DNA of 39,629 bases, taken from assembly GCA_046263255.1 (NCBI GenBank), contig JBHELD010000009.1:1-39629 (forward strand), written 5' to 3'. The position numbers and the translations under genes are program-made. The notes under the pieces were generated by a model, which worked only from the letters and a program-made list of their open reading frames with translations, ran no database searches and was not told the origin of the DNA. The stretch is from JALZEG01 sp046263255. GTDB taxonomy: Bacteria > Actinomycetota > CADDZG01 > WHSQ01. Every line of letters starts with the position of its first letter. Within the stretch, counting starts at the first letter, position 1. Shown here piece by piece: positions 7,576 through 15,385 of the stretch.

Positions 7576-7624
7576 GCGCTCCCCAGCGTCTCCTCGGCGT
7601 AGTGCACACGAGAGAGGCGGCGAG

Positions 7625-8944
7625 ATGAGCGCAGAGGCCCTTCCAACCGACCACGACGCCGTCCTGGACGCGCCGTGCCCCCGCGGCGGCCGCTCGGACG
7701 CAGCGGCCCGCGACCTCGGTATCTCGTGGCTCGCCTGCCGCGAGTGCGGTCGCGAGCACGCGGTGTCGCCGCGGCACGTCTGCGACTTCTGCTTCGGTCC
7801 GCTCGAGGTCGTCTACAACTACGGTGCGATCGCGGCGTCGCTCTCGCGCGCGAGCATCGCGGCGGGGCCGCCGTCGATCTGGCGGTACGGGAAGCTGCTG
7901 CCGTCGCCCCGGGCGCGGGTCGACCTCGGCGCGGGCTGGACGCCGCTGCGGCCGGCGCCCCGGCTCGCGGCAGAGCTCGGCCTGAAGAGGCTGTGGATCA
8001 AGAACGACTCGCTCAACCCCACCAACTCGTTCAAGGATCGCGTCGTCTCGGTCGCTCTGAGCGCGGCCCGGTACTTCGGGTACGACACCGTCGCGTGCGC
8101 CTCGACCGGAAACCTCGCGAACTCGGTCGCCGCGCACGCTGCCGCGGCCGGGCTCAGGAGCATCGTGTTCATCCCGAAGGACCTCGAACGCGGGAAGGTC
8201 GTGGCGACGGCGGCCTTCGGCGGCGACGTGATCGCGGTCGACGGCTCGTACGACGACGTGAACCGCCTGTGCTCCGAGCTCGCGGAGGCATACCGGTGGG
8301 CGTTCGTCAACGTCAACGTCCGCCCCTTCTACGCGGAGGGCTCGAAGACGCTCGCGTTCGAGGTCGTCGAGCAGCTCGGGTGGAGGACGCCCGACGCGAT
8401 CGTCGCGCCCGTCGCGTCCGGGTCGCTGTTGACGAAGGTCGCTCGGGGTCTGAAGGAGCTGCATCTCACCGGCCTGATCGAGGATCCGCCGGCGACCGCG
8501 GTGCACGGGGCGCAGGCCGCGGGGTGCGCGCCCGTCGCGGCCGCTTTCGACGCGGGCGCGGACGACGTGACTCCCGTCAAGCCGCAGACCGTGGCGCGCT
8601 CGCTCGCGATCGGGAGCCCCGCGGACGGCCACTATGCGATCCGCGCGTCGCGCGAGTCGGGCGGCCGCATCGCCTCGGTGCCGGAGGCGAGCGTGCGAGA
8701 AGGGATCGAGCTGCTCGCCGCGACGGAGGGGATCTTCACGGAGTCGGCCGGGGGCGTGACGATCGCGACGCTCGCACGGCTCGTGCAGGAGGGCGCCATC
8801 GCGCGCGACCACGAGACGGTCGCGCTCGTCACGGGTCACGGGCTGAAGACGCTCGAGGCGCTCGGCGAGAAGGGCCCGACGCACTTCGTCGCCGGCTCCC
8901 TGCATGCAGTCGAAGAGGCGCTGGGAAAGGAGAAGGTCACATGA
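7625..8944 (+). CDS. Threonine-synthase-like PLP enzyme under a SAM riboswitch
   Basis: A 439-residue fold-type II PLP enzyme of the threonine synthase family. An N-terminal zinc ribbon (Cys38, Cys41, Cys53, Cys56) precedes 'GWTPLRPAP', the PLP-lysine motif 'NPTNSFKDR' (Lys137; classical threonine synthases read NPTGSFKDR), and the phosphate/cofactor loop 'STGNLANSVAAHAA'. Threonine synthase converts O-phosphohomoserine to threonine. Three things argue that this copy does other chemistry: control by a SAM-I riboswitch, a four-base overlap (ATGA) with a ThiS/MoaD sulfur-carrier gene, and the NPTNSF variation. I infer a sulfur transfer from carrier thiocarboxylate to a phosphohomoserine- or related acceptor giving homocysteine, but plain threonine synthesis is not excluded. 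ATG 7625 is preceded by a purine-rich GAGAGGCGGCGAG. Confidence 0.85.
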   Translation: MSAEALPTDHDAVLDAPCPRGGRSDAAARDLGISWLACRECGREHAVSPRHVCDFCFGPLEVVYNYGAIAASLSRASIAAGPPSIWRYGKLLPSPRARVDLGAGWTPLRPAPRLAAELGLKRLWIKNDSLNPTNSFKDRVVSVALSAARYFGYDTVACASTGNLANSVAAHAAAAGLRSIVFIPKDLERGKVVATAAFGGDVIAVDGSYDDVNRLCSELAEAYRWAFVNVNVRPFYAEGSKTLAFEVVEQLGWRTPDAIVAPVASGSLLTKVARGLKELHLTGLIEDPPATAVHGAQAAGCAPVAAAFDAGADDVTPVKPQTVARSLAIGSPADGHYAIRASRESGGRIASVPEASVREGIELLAATEGIFTESAGGVTIATLARLVQEGAIARDHETVALVTGHGLKTLEALGEKGPTHFVAGSLHAVEEALGKEKVT

Positions 8945-9216
8945 CCGTGAACGTGAAAATCCCGACGCAGCTCCGTCCGCTCGTCGGCGGGGTCGCTCAG
9001 GTCGAGGCATCGGGCGCGACGGTCGAGGGGGTGATCGCCGACCTGGGCGAGCGCTTCCCGGGCGTGACCCCGCGGCTGATCGACGAGAACGGGGCGCTGC
9101 GCCGGTTCGTGAACCTCTACGTCGACGACGAAGACGTGCGCTTCCTCCAGGGGCTCGACACGCCGGTGCGCCCCGGGGGCAACGTCACGATCCTCCCGGC
9201 GATCGCCGGGGGATGA
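8941..9216 (+). CDS. ThiS/MoaD-family ubiquitin-like sulfur carrier protein
   Basis: A 91-residue protein of the MoaD/ThiS/CysO beta-grasp family, beginning 'MTVNVKIPTQLRPLVGG' and ending exactly in 'TILPAIAGG'. The C-terminal Gly-Gly is the site that is adenylated by an E1-like enzyme and turned into a thiocarboxylate sulfur donor; because no residues follow it, no processing peptidase is needed. The ATG overlaps the stop of the threonine-synthase-like gene, so the two are made together under the SAM riboswitch. The closest characterised logic is CysO-CysM of Mycobacterium tuberculosis (cysteine) and HcyS with MetY of Wolinella succinogenes (homocysteine). The required adenylyltransferase is not in this window. 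A role as molybdopterin synthase small subunit is unlikely in this context. Confidence 0.88.
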   Translation: MTVNVKIPTQLRPLVGGVAQVEASGATVEGVIADLGERFPGVTPRLIDENGALRRFVNLYVDDEDVRFLQGLDTPVRPGGNVTILPAIAGG

Positions 9217-9249
9217 CCGCCGCAGAGGGATCCGTGACGTGACGTGACG

Positions 9250-10176
9250 CTAGAAGTCCCGGCCGAAGCCGAGGCGCTCCAGCGCGTGCGCCCGCCGCTG
9301 CCAGTCCTTCTCGACCTTCGCGCGCAGCTCCAGGAAGACCCTCCTCCCGAACAGCGCCTCGACCTCGAGCCGGGTCTCCGTGCCTACGGCCTTGATCGCC
9401 TCGCCTCCCCTGCCGATCACGATGCCCTTCTGCGACTCGCGCTCGACGAAGATCGTCGCGCGGATCCCGAGCAGACCGTCCTCCCGCTCCTCGTACTCCT
9501 CGGTCACGACCGCGATCGAGTGAGGCAGCTCCTCGCGCGCCCGCGCCAGGAGCTTCTCCCGGACGAGCTCGGCCACGAACACCGGCGGGGGCTGGTCGGT
9601 GCGCGTTCCGTGCGGGTAGTACATCGGCCCCTCGGGCATGCGCTCGGTCACGAGGTCGGCGAGCAGTCCCACGCCCTCGGCGGTCTTCGCCGAGACCGGA
9701 ACGAACTCGTCCAAGTCGCGGAGCGCGGCCGCTTGCGTGAGCGCGACCGCGAGCTCGTCGCGGCTCATCTTGTCGACCTTGTTGACGACGCAGAAGATCG
9801 CACCCACTCCGGCGCCGGCGAGGTCGGTGGCCACGCGTTCGTCGCCGCGGCCGATTCCCGCCGCGCCGTCCACGACGAACAGGGCGAGGTCGACGTCCTT
9901 CCACGCCGCCCTCACGACCTCGTTGAGCCGGTGGCCGAGGAGGGTGCGGGGCTTGTGGTAGCCCGGCGTGTCGACGAGGACCACCTGCACGCCCTCGCGG
10001 TCGAGGACGCCGCGGATCGCGCGGCGCGTCGTCTGGGGCCTGTCCGACGTGATCGCGACCTTGCCGCCCACCAGCGCGTTGACGAGCGTCGACTTGCCGA
10101 CGTTGGGCCTCCCGACGACCGCGACGAGCCCGGATCGGAATCGCCGGCTCGCCGCGTCCGCCGAACCGGCCGGCAG
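9250..10176 (-). CDS. era: GTPase Era, with non-canonical start codon
   Basis: Era binds 16S rRNA near its 3' end through a C-terminal KH domain and helps 30S assembly. Visible are G1 'GRPNVGKST', G2 around 'SDRPQTTRRAIRG', G3 'DTPGYH', G4 'NKVDK', 'VSAKTAEGV', and the KH domain with 'ESQKGIVIGRGGEAIKAVG'. The frame is closed by TAA at about 10222, and no ATG, GTG or TTG occurs between that stop and the G1 motif. The first such codon (GTG 10071) would delete the P-loop and cannot be the start of an active GTPase. CTG at 10176 (given here, 308 residues) or ATT at 10185, which overlaps the previous TAG, are the candidates, with GAGG upstream. It follows the CNNM gene and converges on the thiS-like gene. 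Confidence 0.88.
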   Translation of the reverse strand: MPAGSADAASRRFRSGLVAVVGRPNVGKSTLVNALVGGKVAITSDRPQTTRRAIRGVLDREGVQVVLVDTPGYHKPRTLLGHRLNEVVRAAWKDVDLALFVVDGAAGIGRGDERVATDLAGAGVGAIFCVVNKVDKMSRDELAVALTQAAALRDLDEFVPVSAKTAEGVGLLADLVTERMPEGPMYYPHGTRTDQPPPVFVAELVREKLLARAREELPHSIAVVTEEYEEREDGLLGIRATIFVERESQKGIVIGRGGEAIKAVGTETRLEVEALFGRRVFLELRAKVEKDWQRRAHALERLGFGRDF

Positions 10177-10180
10177 GTCG

Positions 10181-11458
10181 CTAATCGGCCTCGTCTTCCC
10201 GATCGGGGCGCTGCGTCTTCGTTATGAGCACCTTCTGGACGCGCCGGCCCGTGACGCGCTCGGTCTTGAACTCCAGCGAGTCGAGCCGGACCGACTCCCC
10301 CACCTCGGGAACCCGGCCCGTCAGCCCGAACACGAGACCTCCGACGGTGTCCCACTCCTCGTGCGGGAGGTCGACCTCGAGGAGCTCGTTCACCTCGTCG
10401 ATCGGCATCTTGGCGTCGACGCGGATCCGGTGCTCGTCGACCGGCTCGACCAGCGGCTCCTCCTGGTCGTACTCGTCTACGATCTCGCCGACGATCTCCT
10501 CGATGAGGTCCTCGATCGTCACGAGTCCCGCGGTGCCGCCGTACTCGTCGACCACGATCGCCATGTGGACTCGCTGCTCCTGCATGTCGCGCAGCAGCTC
10601 GGCCACCTTCTTCTGCTCGGGGACGAACAGCGGAGCGCGGCCGAGGCCGGGGACCCTGGAGTCGCGCCGCTTCTCGTGGATCCGCTTGAGCAGGTTCTTC
10701 GCGTAGAGGACGCCGATGATGTTGTCGGTGTCGCCCTCGTAGATCGGTACGCGCGAGTAGCCGGCCTTGATGATCGTGTCGAGGGCCTCGTCGAGCGTCG
10801 CCGTCGCCGGGATCGTGATCATGTCGGGCCGCGGGACCATCACCTCACGCACGACGGTGTCGCCGAACTCGAAGACGGAGTGGATGAGCTCGCGCTCCTC
10901 CTCCTCGATCTCCTCTTCCTCCTCGGCCACGTCCACCATGTGGCGGATCTCCCCCTCGGTGACGAACGGACCCTTCGGGAGGCCGCGCCCGGGCAGCAGC
11001 ACCATCAGGGCGTTCGCGACGAGGATCAGCGCCTTCGCGAGGGGCATCAAGAGGCGGCCCAACAGGTAGACGGGGCGCGCCGCGGTCAGCGCGGCGGTCT
11101 CGGTCCGCTGCACCGTGTACGTCTTCGGGACGACCTCCGCGACCACGAAGATCAGGAACGTCATGACCCCGACCGCGACCGCCTCCGCGCCGTCGCCGAT
11201 CGTGTCGAGGGCCAGCTTCGTCGCCAGGGTCGTCCCGGTGACGTGCGCGAGCAGCGTGACGAGCAGCACGACGTTCAGGAACGGCGCCGGGTCCTCGACC
11301 ATCTTCACGATCAGCGCCGAGGCCCGGCCCGGCCGTTCCTGCGCGAGGTGCAGAGCCTTGACGCGTCCGATGCGGGAGATCGCAGTCCCCGCCACGGCCG
11401 CGAACGCCGCCAGGAGCAGGAGCAGCGCGATCACGACGAGAGTGACGACGGTCCCCAC
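10181..11458 (-). CDS. CNNM/CorC-family protein in the ybeY-era operon
   Basis: A 425-residue protein with a CNNM membrane domain (hydrophobic segments near residues 5-27, 60-80 and 90-140, including 'FLIFVVAEVVPKTYTVQ'), an acidic linker 'VAEEEEEIEEEERELIHS', a CBS pair ('GYSRVPIYEGDTDNIIGVLYAKN', 'VVDEYGGTAGLVTIEDLIEE') and a C-terminal CorC_HlyC domain ('EEWDTVGGLVFGLTGRVPEVG'). GTG 11458 directly follows the ybeY stop. A CorC-type protein next to ybeY is a conserved arrangement in many bacteria (ybeZ-ybeY-corC in E. coli), so this is probably the ancestral housekeeping copy, distinct from the tandem pair at the left edge. Function is presumed divalent-cation efflux or sensing. Confidence 0.9.
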   Translation of the reverse strand: MGTVVTLVVIALLLLLAAFAAVAGTAISRIGRVKALHLAQERPGRASALIVKMVEDPAPFLNVVLLVTLLAHVTGTTLATKLALDTIGDGAEAVAVGVMTFLIFVVAEVVPKTYTVQRTETAALTAARPVYLLGRLLMPLAKALILVANALMVLLPGRGLPKGPFVTEGEIRHMVDVAEEEEEIEEEERELIHSVFEFGDTVVREVMVPRPDMITIPATATLDEALDTIIKAGYSRVPIYEGDTDNIIGVLYAKNLLKRIHEKRRDSRVPGLGRAPLFVPEQKKVAELLRDMQEQRVHMAIVVDEYGGTAGLVTIEDLIEEIVGEIVDEYDQEEPLVEPVDEHRIRVDAKMPIDEVNELLEVDLPHEEWDTVGGLVFGLTGRVPEVGESVRLDSLEFKTERVTGRRVQKVLITKTQRPDREDEAD

Positions 11459-11896
11459 CTAGCTCGTCACCCGCCGGCCGAACCCGGCGATGAGCTCCTT
11501 CGTCCGCTTGTCCATGGCGGCGCGCTGCGAGTCGTTCTGGTGGTCGTAACCGAGGAGGTGGAGCGTCCCGTGGACGACCAGCGTCCGCAGCTCCGCGTCC
11601 AGCCCCCCTCCCGCCCGCGCGGCGTTGTCCTGCGCGACCTCGGGGCAGACCACGACGTCGCCGAGCAACACCGACTCCTCGTCGTCGTCCATCATCGGGA
11701 ACGCGAGCACGTCCGTCGCGTTGTCGTCCCCCGCGTAGCGCGCGTTCAGGCGCCGGATGTGGTCCGGGCCGACGAACAGGATCGACAGCTCCGCGGCGGG
11801 GTCGACGTCCTCCGCCTGTAGCACGTGCCTCGCGAGCGCCGCCAGCTGCGGCTCGTCTAACGGGACGGCTTGCTCGTTCGCAAGGAACACGTCCAT
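11459..11896 (-). CDS. ybeY: Endoribonuclease YbeY (rRNA maturation factor)
   Basis: A 145-residue single-strand-specific metallo-RNase required for 16S rRNA 3'-end maturation and ribosome quality control. The zinc motif H-x3-H-x5-H is intact: 'HGTLHLLGYDH' with His109, His113 and His119. 'ATDVLAFPM' is the conserved substrate-side segment. ATG 11896 overlaps the phoH stop (TGATG), so translation is coupled. It sits between phoH and a CNNM gene and two genes before era; YbeY and Era cooperate at the same end of 16S rRNA, which matches the co-operonic order. Confidence 0.93.
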   Translation of the reverse strand: MDVFLANEQAVPLDEPQLAALARHVLQAEDVDPAAELSILFVGPDHIRRLNARYAGDDNATDVLAFPMMDDDEESVLLGDVVVCPEVAQDNAARAGGGLDAELRTLVVHGTLHLLGYDHQNDSQRAAMDKRTKELIAGFGRRVTS

Positions 11897-12870
11897 CAGC
11901 GGCGCTTCGAGGCGTCGGAATAGAGCCGGTACGCCTCCACGATGTCCTGCACGATCTTGTGCCGGACGACGTCGCGCGCGTCGAGGTGGATGAATCCCAC
12001 CCCGGTGATCTCCTTCAGGATCTCCTCGATCACGATCAAGCCCGACCGCGTTCCCGACGGCAGGTCGACCTGCGTCACGTCGCCTGTGACCACCGCCTTG
12101 GAGCCGAAGCCGAGCCGGGTGAGGAACATCTGCATCTGCTCGGGGGTCGTGTTCTGGGCCTCGTCCAGGATGATGAACGAGTCGTTGAGCGTCCGCCCCC
12201 GCATGAACGCGAGCGGCGCGATCTCGACGGTTCCCTGCTCGACGTAGCGCTGGAAGACGTCGGGCTCGAGCATCTCGTAGAGCGCGTCGTACAGCGGCTT
12301 GAGATAGGGATCGATCTTCGCCGCGAGGTCGCCGGGAAGGAACCCGAGCCGCTCGCCGGCCTCGACCGCGGGCCGCGTGAGCACGATGCGCGAGACGTCT
12401 CCGCGCTGGAGCGACCGGATCGCCGCGGCGACCGCGAGATACGTCTTGCCGCTGCCGGCGGGGCCGATGCCGAACACGATCGTGTTCTTCCGGATCGTGT
12501 CGACGTAGAGCTTCTGGCCCTCCGTCTTCGGGCGGATCGGCTTGCCGGTGTGGGTGACGACGACGGTGTCCGAGAGCACCTCGGAGGGCCGGAGGCTCTC
12601 GTCTCGCTTGACCATCTCGATCGAGCGGCCGACGGCGTCCGTCGTCAGGACCTGGCCCTTCTCGAGCAGGTCGAGCAGCTCCTCGAACAGGATCGAGACC
12701 CGCTCGGCCTCGGCGGGCTCGCCGCTGATGACGATCTCGTTCCCGCGGACGAGGATCCGTGTGTCGAACGCGGCCTCGATGACCTTGAGGAGCTCGTCGC
12801 GGGCGCCGACGAGGCGGACCATGTCGTGGTGGCCCGGGACCAGGATCTTTACTTGGGTAGTAGTAAGCAT
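11896..12870 (-). CDS. PhoH-family ATPase
   Basis: A 324-residue PhoH/YbeZ-type protein. An N-terminal KH-like region ('LVGARDELLKVIEAAFDTRI', 'RGNEIVISGE') precedes the P-loop ATPase domain, with Walker A 'GPAGSGKT' (136-143), 'TRPAVEAGERLGFLPGD' and Walker B 'FIILDEAQN'. PhoH-like proteins are RNA-associated ATPases that act with YbeY, and the two genes overlap here. The start is taken at ATG 12870; a TTG five codons upstream (12885) is also possible. There is no Shine-Dalgarno sequence, and a TACAAT -10-like element lies 17 bases upstream of the ATG, so a very short leader is likely. Confidence 0.92.
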   Translation of the reverse strand: MLTTTQVKILVPGHHDMVRLVGARDELLKVIEAAFDTRILVRGNEIVISGEPAEAERVSILFEELLDLLEKGQVLTTDAVGRSIEMVKRDESLRPSEVLSDTVVVTHTGKPIRPKTEGQKLYVDTIRKNTIVFGIGPAGSGKTYLAVAAAIRSLQRGDVSRIVLTRPAVEAGERLGFLPGDLAAKIDPYLKPLYDALYEMLEPDVFQRYVEQGTVEIAPLAFMRGRTLNDSFIILDEAQNTTPEQMQMFLTRLGFGSKAVVTGDVTQVDLPSGTRSGLIVIEEILKEITGVGFIHLDARDVVRHKIVQDIVEAYRLYSDASKRR

Positions 12871-12886
12871 GTCCGTAAGAAACAAG

Positions 12887-12892
12887 ATTGTA
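12887..12892 (-). promoter_or_regulatory. Candidate -10 element for phoH-ybeY-CNNM-era
   Basis: TACAAT on the minus strand (5 of 6 consensus bases) in an unusually AT-rich stretch of a GC-rich genome, inside the 130-base gap between the HIT gene and phoH. Initiation would fall near 12880, ten bases from the ATG. No convincing -35 hexamer is seen, so this is tentative. Confidence 0.4.
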
Positions 12893-13000
12893 CTTTGTCC
12901 CCAGTCCCGGGGCGAAAGGAAAGGCGCGCACGCTCCGCCCTCGTTGTGCGAAAACCGCCGCCGTGCGTACGTTTCCGCACAGAGAACGGGTGTTGGAGCG

Positions 13001-13342
13001 TTATCCCGGGGGCCAGGACATCGTCCGGCCCCCTATCAGGTGGAAGTGCAGGTGGTGCACGCTCTGGCCCGCGTCGCCCCCCACGTTCGTCACGACCCTC
13101 CAGCCCCCGCTCAGGCCCTCGTCCTCCGCCAGCTGCGCCATCGTCCGGAAGATCTCGCCGAGGAGCTCGCCTTCGCCGGGCCCGAGCTCGGCGGCGGACG
13201 CGATGTGCCGGACGGGGATCACGAGGACGTGCGTGGGGGCCGCGGGGTTGATGTCGCGGAACGCGACGAGGGTCTCGCTCCTGTGCACGGTGTCGGAGGG
13301 GATCTCCCCCGCCGCGATCTTGCAGAACAGACAATCGCTCAT
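13001..13342 (-). CDS. HIT-family (histidine triad) nucleotide-binding protein
   Basis: A 113-residue HINT-type protein. Typical features are the N-terminal 'CLFCKIAAGEIPSD' (Cys4, Cys7), 'THVLVIPVRHI', and the catalytic triad 'HHLHFHLIGGR' with His97, His99 and His101. HINT proteins hydrolyse nucleoside phosphoramidates and acyl-adenylates, a general housekeeping role. The ATG at 13342 has GGGAGG upstream. It sits between mtaB and phoH on the same strand, ten bases after mtaB. Confidence 0.93.
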   Translation of the reverse strand: MSDCLFCKIAAGEIPSDTVHRSETLVAFRDINPAAPTHVLVIPVRHIASAAELGPGEGELLGEIFRTMAQLAEDEGLSGGWRVVTNVGGDAGQSVHHLHFHLIGGRTMSWPPG

Positions 13343-13352
13343 GACGCCTCCC

Positions 13353-14615
13353 TCAGACCATCAGCTCGGCGCGGACGCCCGTGCCGCGGACGGTGGCGAG
13401 GGACCCGAGCAGGCCCGCGCCCTCGAACCACACCCTCACGTAATCCGACGTCTGCCCCGACGACACGCCGATGCCGTCGATCTCGCGCTCGTCCTCGACC
13501 AGGATCTCCAGCGGGATCCCGAGGTGCGCGTCGAGGAACTCCGCCCGGATCGAGTTGCCGAGATCGATGAGCCGCTTCGACCGTTCCTTCTTCACCGCCG
13601 GCGGCACGGCGTCGCGCATCTCGGCGGCCGCGGTGCCGGGACGCGGCGAGTAGCGGAAGACGTGCAGCTTCGAGAACCTCAGGCGTCGCACGACCTCCAT
13701 CGTGCGCTCGAAGGCGCCGTCGGTCTCGGTCGGGAAGCCGACGATCACGTCGGTCGCGAGCGCCACGCCGGGGAGCACGTCGACCGCGCGCTCGACGTGC
13801 TCGAGGAACTCCCCGATCTCGTAGGAACGGTGCATGTCGGCGAGGACCCCGGGGTCGCCCGACTGCAGCGGGACGTGGAGGTAGCGGCACATGCGCTCCT
13901 CGGCCGCCATGAAGCCCAGCACCTCCGGCGTGAGATGCCGGGCGAAGATCGACGACAGCCGCAGTCGCAGCACGCCGTCGATCGCGAGCAGGCGACGGAA
14001 CAGGCGGACGAGACTGCGTTCGTCGCCGCCGGTGTCGAACGTGTACTTGCCGAGGTGGACCCCGGTGAGGACGAGCTCGCGCGCGCCGGCCGCGACGCGC
14101 GCCCGCGCCTCCGCGACGAGCGACTCCTCCTCCGTGCTCTTCAGAGGGCCGCGGGTGGTCGGGATGATGCAGAACGTGCACCACTCGTCGCAGCCCGTCT
14201 GCACCTTGAGGTTCGCCCTGACCTTCGGAGGTGCGGCGGGGTCGCGTCGCATCCCGAGCTGCAGCAGAGGTCGCGGCGCCGGATCGAGGCCGAGGGCCTC
14301 GGGCAGAGCCTCCTTCGCGTCGTTGCCGAGGACGACGTCGACGCCCTCGATCGCCCGGACCTCGTCGGGATCCGAGACCGCGTAGCAACCGATCACGACG
14401 ACCTTTGCGCCGGGGTTGGCCGCGACCGCCCGGCGGATCGCCGTGCGGGAGGCCTTGGTCGCCTCGCGCGTGACGGTGCAGGTATTGACGACGACCACGC
14501 CCGCGTCGGCGGGAGACGCCGTGCGGCGGATGCCGAGGGCCTCGAGCTGCTCGCCCATCGAGTCGGTCTCGGCCTGGTTCAGCCTGCAGCCGAGCGTGGA
14601 GAAGGCGACGCGCAT
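13353..14615 (-). CDS. mtaB: tRNA t6A37 methylthiotransferase MtaB
   Basis: A 420-residue radical-SAM methylthiotransferase that converts N6-threonylcarbamoyladenosine at tRNA position 37 to its 2-methylthio form. The N-terminal MTTase domain carries three cluster cysteines (Cys10 in 'STLGCRLNQAETDSM', Cys46 in 'VVNTCTVT', Cys77 in 'VIGCYAV'). The radical-SAM CxxxCxxC follows ('GCDEWCTFC', Cys142, Cys146, Cys149), then 'RGPLKST', 'HVPLQSG' and 'VIVGFPTET'. A short C-terminal TRAM-like segment is present. 'GCRLNQAE' and the spacing favour MtaB over MiaB or RimO. mtaB after rsmE matches the conserved order, and the gene probably belongs to the HrcA/CIRCE transcript. Confidence 0.92.
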   Translation of the reverse strand: MRVAFSTLGCRLNQAETDSMGEQLEALGIRRTASPADAGVVVVNTCTVTREATKASRTAIRRAVAANPGAKVVVIGCYAVSDPDEVRAIEGVDVVLGNDAKEALPEALGLDPAPRPLLQLGMRRDPAAPPKVRANLKVQTGCDEWCTFCIIPTTRGPLKSTEEESLVAEARARVAAGARELVLTGVHLGKYTFDTGGDERSLVRLFRRLLAIDGVLRLRLSSIFARHLTPEVLGFMAAEERMCRYLHVPLQSGDPGVLADMHRSYEIGEFLEHVERAVDVLPGVALATDVIVGFPTETDGAFERTMEVVRRLRFSKLHVFRYSPRPGTAAAEMRDAVPPAVKKERSKRLIDLGNSIRAEFLDAHLGIPLEILVEDEREIDGIGVSSGQTSDYVRVWFEGAGLLGSLATVRGTGVRAELMV

Positions 14616-14625
14616 GGGGGCGAAG

Positions 14626-15375
14626 CTATCCGATGACGCGGTAGTGGTACTGCAGCGCGGCGACGGTCACGAGCGCCGCGCTCTCAGTCCGCAGGATGCG
14701 GGGGCCGAGCGACACGAGCTGTCCTCCCGCGCCGGCGAGCGCCTCCGCCTCGGCCGGCTCGAGGCCCCCTTCCGGACCGACGACGACGGCGAGACGGTCG
14801 ACGTCGTCGAGCAACGCGGTCCGGAGCGGAAGCGACGCCTCCTCCCACAGGACGACGGCGGCCGGCTCCGCGGCGATCCGCCGCACCAGGCCGTCCCACG
14901 ACAGCCCCGCGGCCGCCTCCGTCACGAACGGGTTGCGCGACTGCTTCGCCGCGGCGCGCGCGACGGCCGCCCACCGCTCGTTCAGGCGCTCGACCTTCGC
15001 GCGGTCCCAGCGCGCCACCGAACGCCTCGACTCGTAGACGAAGACGCCCGCGACGCCGAGCTCCGCGAGCTTCTCGACGACCTCGTCGGTCTTGTGGCCC
15101 TTCGCCGCCCCCTGGAACACCGCGATCTCCGGCCGCGGACGCTGGAGCGTCTCCTTCTCGAGGATCTCCAGCACGACGGCCGGGCCTTCCACGGTCGAGA
15201 CCGCGCAGCGCGCGACGGTGCCGCGGCCGTCCGTCGCCGTCACGACGTCGGGAGGAGCGACTCGCAGCACCTTCGCGGCGTGGTGGGACTCGTCCGGCGG
15301 GAGCACGACCGATCCGGCCGCCCACGCCCCGGGAGGAGCGACGAACCAGGGGCCGCGGTCGACGTATTGCCTCAC
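14626..15375 (-). CDS. rsmE: 16S rRNA (uracil1498-N3)-methyltransferase RsmE
   Basis: A 249-residue SPOUT methyltransferase that makes m3U1498 in 16S rRNA. An N-terminal PUA-like domain ('DESHHAAKVLRVAPPDVV') precedes the trefoil-knot SAM domain with 'AAKGHKTDEVVEKLAELGV', 'ESRRSVARW', 'AAKQSRNPFV', 'VVGPEGGLEPAEAEAL' and the C-terminal 'LGPRILRTESAALVTVAAL'. These are the diagnostic RsmE motifs. It lies 10 bases after dnaJ and 10 before mtaB. prmA, often between dnaJ and rsmE in other phyla, is absent here. Confidence 0.94.
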   Translation of the reverse strand: MRQYVDRGPWFVAPPGAWAAGSVVLPPDESHHAAKVLRVAPPDVVTATDGRGTVARCAVSTVEGPAVVLEILEKETLQRPRPEIAVFQGAAKGHKTDEVVEKLAELGVAGVFVYESRRSVARWDRAKVERLNERWAAVARAAAKQSRNPFVTEAAAGLSWDGLVRRIAAEPAAVVLWEEASLPLRTALLDDVDRLAVVVGPEGGLEPAEAEALAGAGGQLVSLGPRILRTESAALVTVAALQYHYRVIG

Positions 15376-15385
15376 GGCCCCGCGC

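Noticed and set aside
9234..9248. Three tandem GTGAC units between the sulfur carrier and era
   Set aside because: Only 15 bases, no symmetry or U-tract; too short to interpret as a regulatory repeat or terminator.
9250..10071. GTG 10071 as the start of era
   Set aside because: It would delete the G1 P-loop (GRPNVGKST), which is present in frame just upstream.
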